From Imperialibacter sp963977595 (GTDB taxonomy: Bacteria; Bacteroidota; Bacteroidia; Cytophagales; Cyclobacteriaceae), in NCBI RefSeq assembly GCF_048007035.1, contig NZ_CP180355.1, positions 5,270,001 through 5,334,000 of the forward strand: 64,000 nucleotides of DNA. Direction: 5' to 3'. Positions 60,493 to 64,000 of this stretch are shown one piece after another. The stretch's first letter is position 1; every line of letters begins with the position of its first letter. The notes beneath the pieces were generated by a model that did no database searches, was not told the origin of the DNA, and saw only the letters and a list, made by a program, of their open reading frames with translations. Made by a program: the position numbers and the translations under genes.

Positions 60493-61719
60493 ATGAAAAC
60501 TACAACAAAGTATTGGTGGGTCGTATTCCTGCTACTAATAGCTACGTCTTTAAGCTTCCTTGACAGGCAGGTGCTGTCCATTGTCATTATTAAAATAAAG
60601 GAAGATTTATTTATATCCGATGTCGAGTACGGATTTATCAACTCGGGTTTTCTGGCAAGCTATGCCATCATGTTTACCCTCGGCGGTGTACTTATAGATA
60701 AATACGGTAGCCGACTGGGTTTGGCCGTTTCTGTAGGGTTTTGGTCTTTTGCCACCATACTGCACAGTTTTGCTGGCAGTGTATTTCAATTTGCTACTTT
60801 CAGGTTTTTGCTCGGCATAGGAGAAGGAGGATGTTTTCCCGGTGCAGTTCGGGCAGTTATTGAATGGGTACCCAAAACAAAACATTCCCTGGCGAACGGC
60901 ATTGCCATCGGCGGATCTGCGCTTGGTGCTGTTATTGCGCCACCACTGTGTGCATACTTTTTAGGGTTTTGGGACTGGCGCTACATATTTATAATGACTG
61001 GCGCTTTCGGGTTTGTTTGGTTGGTGGCCTGGCTTATCATTACAAAAAAGAATGAGCTGGCAGAGGCCCCGTCAAAAAGTGAGGTAGCTGAAAAAAGAAG
61101 CTTCAGCTTCATTAAAGTACTCAAATCCAGAGAGGCATTGATTTTCATGGCCATGCGCTTTGTGCTTGATCCCATTCTTTACTTCTATATGTTTTGGATT
61201 CCCAAGTACCTGAACGAAAGTCATGGTCTTGCTGTAGACAAGATCGGCCAGTTGCTGTGGGTTCCTTTCCTGGCGTTGGGCGTTGCGAATGTGACGGGCG
61301 GATGGGTATCGGACTTCATCTTTCAAAAGACTGAAAAAGAAGCATTTTCCCGCCGGGTCGTCATGGGCTTTGCCGCCTTAATGACACTGCCAGTAGCAGC
61401 CATAGGGCTTTTGGATTCCTATGTAGTCATCTTGGTGTTGGTTGGGCTGGCTTTCTTTGCCCACGGATTATGGATCACCAATTACATTACTTCGATTGGG
61501 GATGCGTTTGGCAAAACAGCTTCATCCACGGTTGTGGGGCTCTCAGGGAGTGCCGGCGCCCTGTCGTCACTGGTACTTAATCCGGTGATTGGGTTTATTA
61601 TTTCCACGTATTCTTACGATTCAGTATGGATTTATTGCGGGCTTATGTATCCCGTTGTATTTATAGGTTATATGATTTTCACTGCAAAGAAAAAGTCAGC
61701 GGCTTTTACTGCCGCATAA
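60493..61719 (+). CDS. MFS transporter (ACS/hexuronate-type)
   Basis: 408 residues, ATG start, 12 TM helices. SLSFLDRQVLSIVIIKIKED at the first helix and LGIGEGGCFPGAVRAVIEW at helix 5 are typical of the anion:cation symporter branch (glucuronate, galactonate and related sugar acids). The GntR regulator and the isomerase-like enzyme in the same locus indicate a sugar or sugar acid as substrate. Confidence 0.9.
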   Translation: MKTTTKYWWVVFLLLIATSLSFLDRQVLSIVIIKIKEDLFISDVEYGFINSGFLASYAIMFTLGGVLIDKYGSRLGLAVSVGFWSFATILHSFAGSVFQFATFRFLLGIGEGGCFPGAVRAVIEWVPKTKHSLANGIAIGGSALGAVIAPPLCAYFLGFWDWRYIFIMTGAFGFVWLVAWLIITKKNELAEAPSKSEVAEKRSFSFIKVLKSREALIFMAMRFVLDPILYFYMFWIPKYLNESHGLAVDKIGQLLWVPFLALGVANVTGGWVSDFIFQKTEKEAFSRRVVMGFAALMTLPVAAIGLLDSYVVILVLVGLAFFAHGLWITNYITSIGDAFGKTASSTVVGLSGSAGALSSLVLNPVIGFIISTYSYDSVWIYCGLMYPVVFIGYMIFTAKKKSAAFTAA

Positions 61720-61728
61720 TTTTTTTTC
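61699..61728 (+). terminator. Hairpin with T-tract overlapping the MFS stop codon
   Basis: gcggc/gccgc stem at 61699-61703 and 61711-61715, then eight or nine T residues just past the stop codon. It may be a partial terminator that lowers expression of the next gene or separates two promoters. Confidence 0.5.
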
Positions 61729-61739
61729 AATTTTTTAAA

Positions 61740-61772
61740 TAGTGCGTTAAGTTAAACTTATTAAGCGTTAAG
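61740..61772 (+). promoter_or_regulatory. Candidate GntR operators, copies 2 and 3
   Basis: tagtgcgttaag at 61740-61751 is identical to 60474-60485; a variant ttaagcgttaag follows at 61761-61772, two helical turns on. Both lie in front of the isomerase-like gene at 61790. Confidence 0.5.
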
Positions 61773-61789
61773 AATTTTAAAACATTATT

Positions 61790-63220
61790 ATGACAAGAAT
61801 AGGGGTTTTCGGAGTAGGCTACGATAAATACTGGTCTCAGTTTGAAGGCTTGTTGGAGGAGCTGACGGAGAAACAGGATGTGTTCATTAAGAGGGTGAAA
61901 TCCAATGGCGTTGAGGTGATAGACCTGGGCCTGGTGGACAATCCTGAAAAGGCGTACTGCATGGTCGACAAAATTGGACAGGCAAACCTGGACATGATTT
62001 TTTGTGACATGCTGACTTATGCAACGTCAGGAACTTTCGGGATAATTATTAAGACCATTAATATTCCAATTGTGCTGGTTGCACTGCAGCCATTGAAAGC
62101 GCTGGACTATTCAAAGGCGTCTACCTACATGCAACTGGTAAACGACGATATCTGTGCATTGCCGGAGTTTGCCGGAGTAGCCGTGCGGATGGGTAAGAAG
62201 GTGCCCGATATGATTATCGGCACGCTGTATGATGACCCTGAAGTTGATGCGGAGATTGAGGAATATTGCCGAATAGCCAGGGTGCTGCACGATTTAAAGA
62301 AGGCTCATTTGGGGCATATTGGGCACCCAATCAACGCCATGCTCGACATGCATTCCGATGCGACCATGCTGACGTCTTTTTTTGGTAGTCACATTGTGCA
62401 GTGTGAGGCCAACCAGCTAATGAAATGCTATGAGGAGGTAACCGAGAAGGAGATAAAGGACTGCGAGAAGAAGATTCTGGATTTTTTCGACACTCCTGAT
62501 CCCGTTTCTGACCCGATTTCCATGAAGCTGAAGGAAGACGACCTACGCATGGCTGCCAGGGTGAGTGTGGCCCTCGAAAGATTTGTTGAAACGCATAAGC
62601 TTGACGGGCTGGCTTACTACTACGACGGCCCTGAAAACAGCGAGCTTCGTGAGGTCATGTCGAACCTTATTGTCGGCAATTCACTTCTCACAGCGAAGCA
62701 CATTCCTATGTGCGGAGAGTCGGATTTAAAAACACTTATTGCGCTTCTCATTTTCGACCGCCTTTCGATAGGCGGGAGCTTCGCAGAGTTCCATCCGGTC
62801 GATTTTAAAGAAGGGTTTGTGCTGGTAGGTCACGACGGGCCACACAACATTTCTATTGCCGACGGGAAGCCTGTTTTGAGGAGCCTGAAGAAGTACCACG
62901 GCAAGCCGGGTCACGGTGCAGGGGTGGAGTTCAAAATCAAAGAAGGACCCATTACCATGCTGTCGATCAACTCGACCTATGATGGAAAATTCAAATTCAT
63001 CATAGCAGAGGGTCAGTCAGTGTCTGGCCCGATCCCCCCAACAGGCAATACAAACACCAGGGGATTCTTTGAACCTGATGTGAAAACGTTTTTAACCAGA
63101 TGGATCAAGGAAGGCCCAACACACCACTTTGCGCTGGGTGTTGGTCACCACGCATCAACGCTACAGAAGATAGCAAATTACTTAAACATTGAATCGCAAG
63201 TTATCGCCAGCGATAAATAA
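61790..63220 (+). CDS. L-arabinose/L-fucose isomerase-like family protein
   Basis: 476 residues, ATG start. Three-domain fold of the arabinose/fucose isomerase family: IGVFGVGYDKYWSQFEGLLE (Rossmann-like domain), LDMIFCDMLTYATSG, then GLAYYYDGPENSELRE, AKHIPMCGESDLKTLIALLI and the C-terminal GHHASTLQKIANYL. The Glu/His metal site is plausible (CGESD, HFALGVGHHAS), but it is not typical AraA (about 500 residues). Substrate not clear. Encoded with MFS transporter and SusC-type porin. Confidence 0.85.
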   Translation: MTRIGVFGVGYDKYWSQFEGLLEELTEKQDVFIKRVKSNGVEVIDLGLVDNPEKAYCMVDKIGQANLDMIFCDMLTYATSGTFGIIIKTINIPIVLVALQPLKALDYSKASTYMQLVNDDICALPEFAGVAVRMGKKVPDMIIGTLYDDPEVDAEIEEYCRIARVLHDLKKAHLGHIGHPINAMLDMHSDATMLTSFFGSHIVQCEANQLMKCYEEVTEKEIKDCEKKILDFFDTPDPVSDPISMKLKEDDLRMAARVSVALERFVETHKLDGLAYYYDGPENSELREVMSNLIVGNSLLTAKHIPMCGESDLKTLIALLIFDRLSIGGSFAEFHPVDFKEGFVLVGHDGPHNISIADGKPVLRSLKKYHGKPGHGAGVEFKIKEGPITMLSINSTYDGKFKFIIAEGQSVSGPIPPTGNTNTRGFFEPDVKTFLTRWIKEGPTHHFALGVGHHASTLQKIANYLNIESQVIASDK

Positions 63221-63244
63221 TAAAAGTTAAATAAACACATACTT

Positions 63245-64000
63245 ATGACTATGAAAAACTACTTAGAGAATCTGGTTTTGATTAAGAAAGGAGTTTGTGA
63301 AAAGTACCTTTGCATGTTTGTTTTCGCACTGGCACTTCTCGCAGGATTTCCAACTCTTGCTCAAAATCAAAATGGTGTTTCCGGCGCTTTTAGTGTGTCG
63401 GGAGTTGTTGTTGGCTCCGATGGGATGGCCATTCCGGGAGTAAGCATTCTAGTAAAAGGTACCAGCTCAGGTACTATCTCTGACGCAGAGGGTAAATACA
63501 CGGTGAATGTTGATGATTCAAATGCTGTATTACTTTTCTCGTTTATTGGATACCAATCTCAGGAGGTGTCGGTAGGGTCACGGAGAGTGATTGACGTGAC
63601 CATGGAAGACGACTTCAAGGTACTTGGAGAAGTTGTGGTGACAGGTTACGGAACGCAAAAGAAACAGGATATTACCGGCTCTATCGCTCGGGTAGATGGA
63701 AAGGATATGATGTTGCCATCCACGTCCAGCTTTGATCAGATGATCCAGGGAAGAGTGTCCGGTGTGCAAATTTCGCAAACGTCGGGGGCTCCCGGAGGAA
63801 ACGTCAACGTATTGATACGTGGTGTAAGCTCTATTACGGGAGGAAACCAGCCGCTTTATGTTGTTGATGGTTACCCGATATCTACTGGTGGAAGCTCTGA
63901 TTTCTCTTCTTATGGTGGAGGTACTTATTCGTCAGCTGGTATAGCTAATAACACGCAAAGTAGAATTAACCCGCTTGCGTCAATAAATCCGGCAGATATT
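63245..64000 (+). CDS. SusC/RagA-family TonB-linked outer-membrane protein (3' end outside window)
   Basis: 252 codons visible, ATG at 63245 (another in-frame ATG at 63251). Signal peptide ends near GFPTLAQ (about residue 39). A carboxypeptidase-D-like domain follows (about 48-120; VSGVVVGSDGMAIPGVSILV, TISDAEGKYTVNV), then the TonB-box-like EVVVTGYGTQKKQDITGSIA and plug with DQMIQGRVSGVQI and LIRGVSSI, and QPLYVVDGYPI. Complete proteins of this family are about 1000 residues long and import oligosaccharides with a SusD partner, expected downstream of the window. Confidence 0.95.
   Translation, partial: MTMKNYLENLVLIKKGVCEKYLCMFVFALALLAGFPTLAQNQNGVSGAFSVSGVVVGSDGMAIPGVSILVKGTSSGTISDAEGKYTVNVDDSNAVLLFSFIGYQSQEVSVGSRRVIDVTMEDDFKVLGEVVVTGYGTQKKQDITGSIARVDGKDMMLPSTSSFDQMIQGRVSGVQISQTSGAPGGNVNVLIRGVSSITGGNQPLYVVDGYPISTGGSSDFSSYGGGTYSSAGIANNTQSRINPLASINPADI

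Overview
The window comes from the chromosome of a Bacteroidota bacterium, most likely of the order Cytophagales. The evidence is a SusC/RagA-type TonB porin, a type IX secretion C-terminal sorting domain, DUF6261 and capsule-assembly-like proteins, an ECF sigma factor paired with a DGPF protein, TTG/GTG starts, TAnnTTTG-like -7 elements and many short palindromic intergenic repeats. The genus cannot be fixed from the sequence alone. No rRNA, tRNA, CRISPR array, prophage or replication origin was seen.

Layout. 1-9.4 kb: two secreted VPS10/BNR beta-propeller proteins (the first cut by the window edge) flank an AT-richer stretch with a DUF6261 protein, two orphan hypotheticals and a small CHAT/caspase-like protein. 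10-20.8 kb: a Tat-exported oxidoreductase and sugar isomerase/epimerase pair, a TPR lipoprotein, a PIN toxin with a 49-residue antitoxin, a sialidase-like protein, a one-chain L-serine dehydratase, and a TauE/SafE permease with an ornithine-cyclodeaminase-family enzyme. 20.9-22.4 kb: a complete IS4-family element with 18-bp inverted ends and a 9-bp target duplication, inserted inside a palindromic repeat. 22.4-32.8 kb: accessory genes, including an alpha/beta hydrolase with an AraC-type membrane regulator, a HigA antitoxin whose HigB partner carries an in-frame stop, an ECF sigma factor with its DGPF partner, a VOC protein and a Tat-exported asparaginase. 32.9-35.1 kb: a secreted vanadium-haloperoxidase-like protein.

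The central feature is a tight eight-gene minus-strand operon at 35.1-41.7 kb. In order of transcription it encodes a serine-palmitoyltransferase-type alpha-oxoamine synthase, a CerR-like extended SDR, a GNAT-like acyltransferase, an enoyl-reductase-like SDR, a FabZ-like dehydratase, a ketosynthase, an acyl carrier protein and a phosphopantetheinyl transferase. It reads as a self-contained ceramide (or sulfonolipid) base pathway with its own fatty-acyl supply. Twelve kb further on, after a surface-glycan region (Wzi-like barrel, SyrD-type ABC exporter, six glycosyltransferases, a sulfotransferase), lies a gene whose product looks like eukaryotic sphingolipid delta-4 desaturase (DEGS1), with all histidine boxes and the family's N-terminal motif. 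Together they suggest that this bacterium makes desaturated, perhaps glycosylated or sulfated, sphingolipids.

54.7-64 kb: a second alpha/beta hydrolase lipoprotein with a beta-barrel protein; a LytTR regulator; a Crp/Fnr regulator followed by an MBL-rhodanese (persulfide dioxygenase type) gene with a GTGA-N6-TCAC site upstream; and a sugar-uptake locus (GntR/UTRA regulator, MFS transporter, arabinose-isomerase-like enzyme, start of a SusC porin) with a repeated 12-bp candidate operator.
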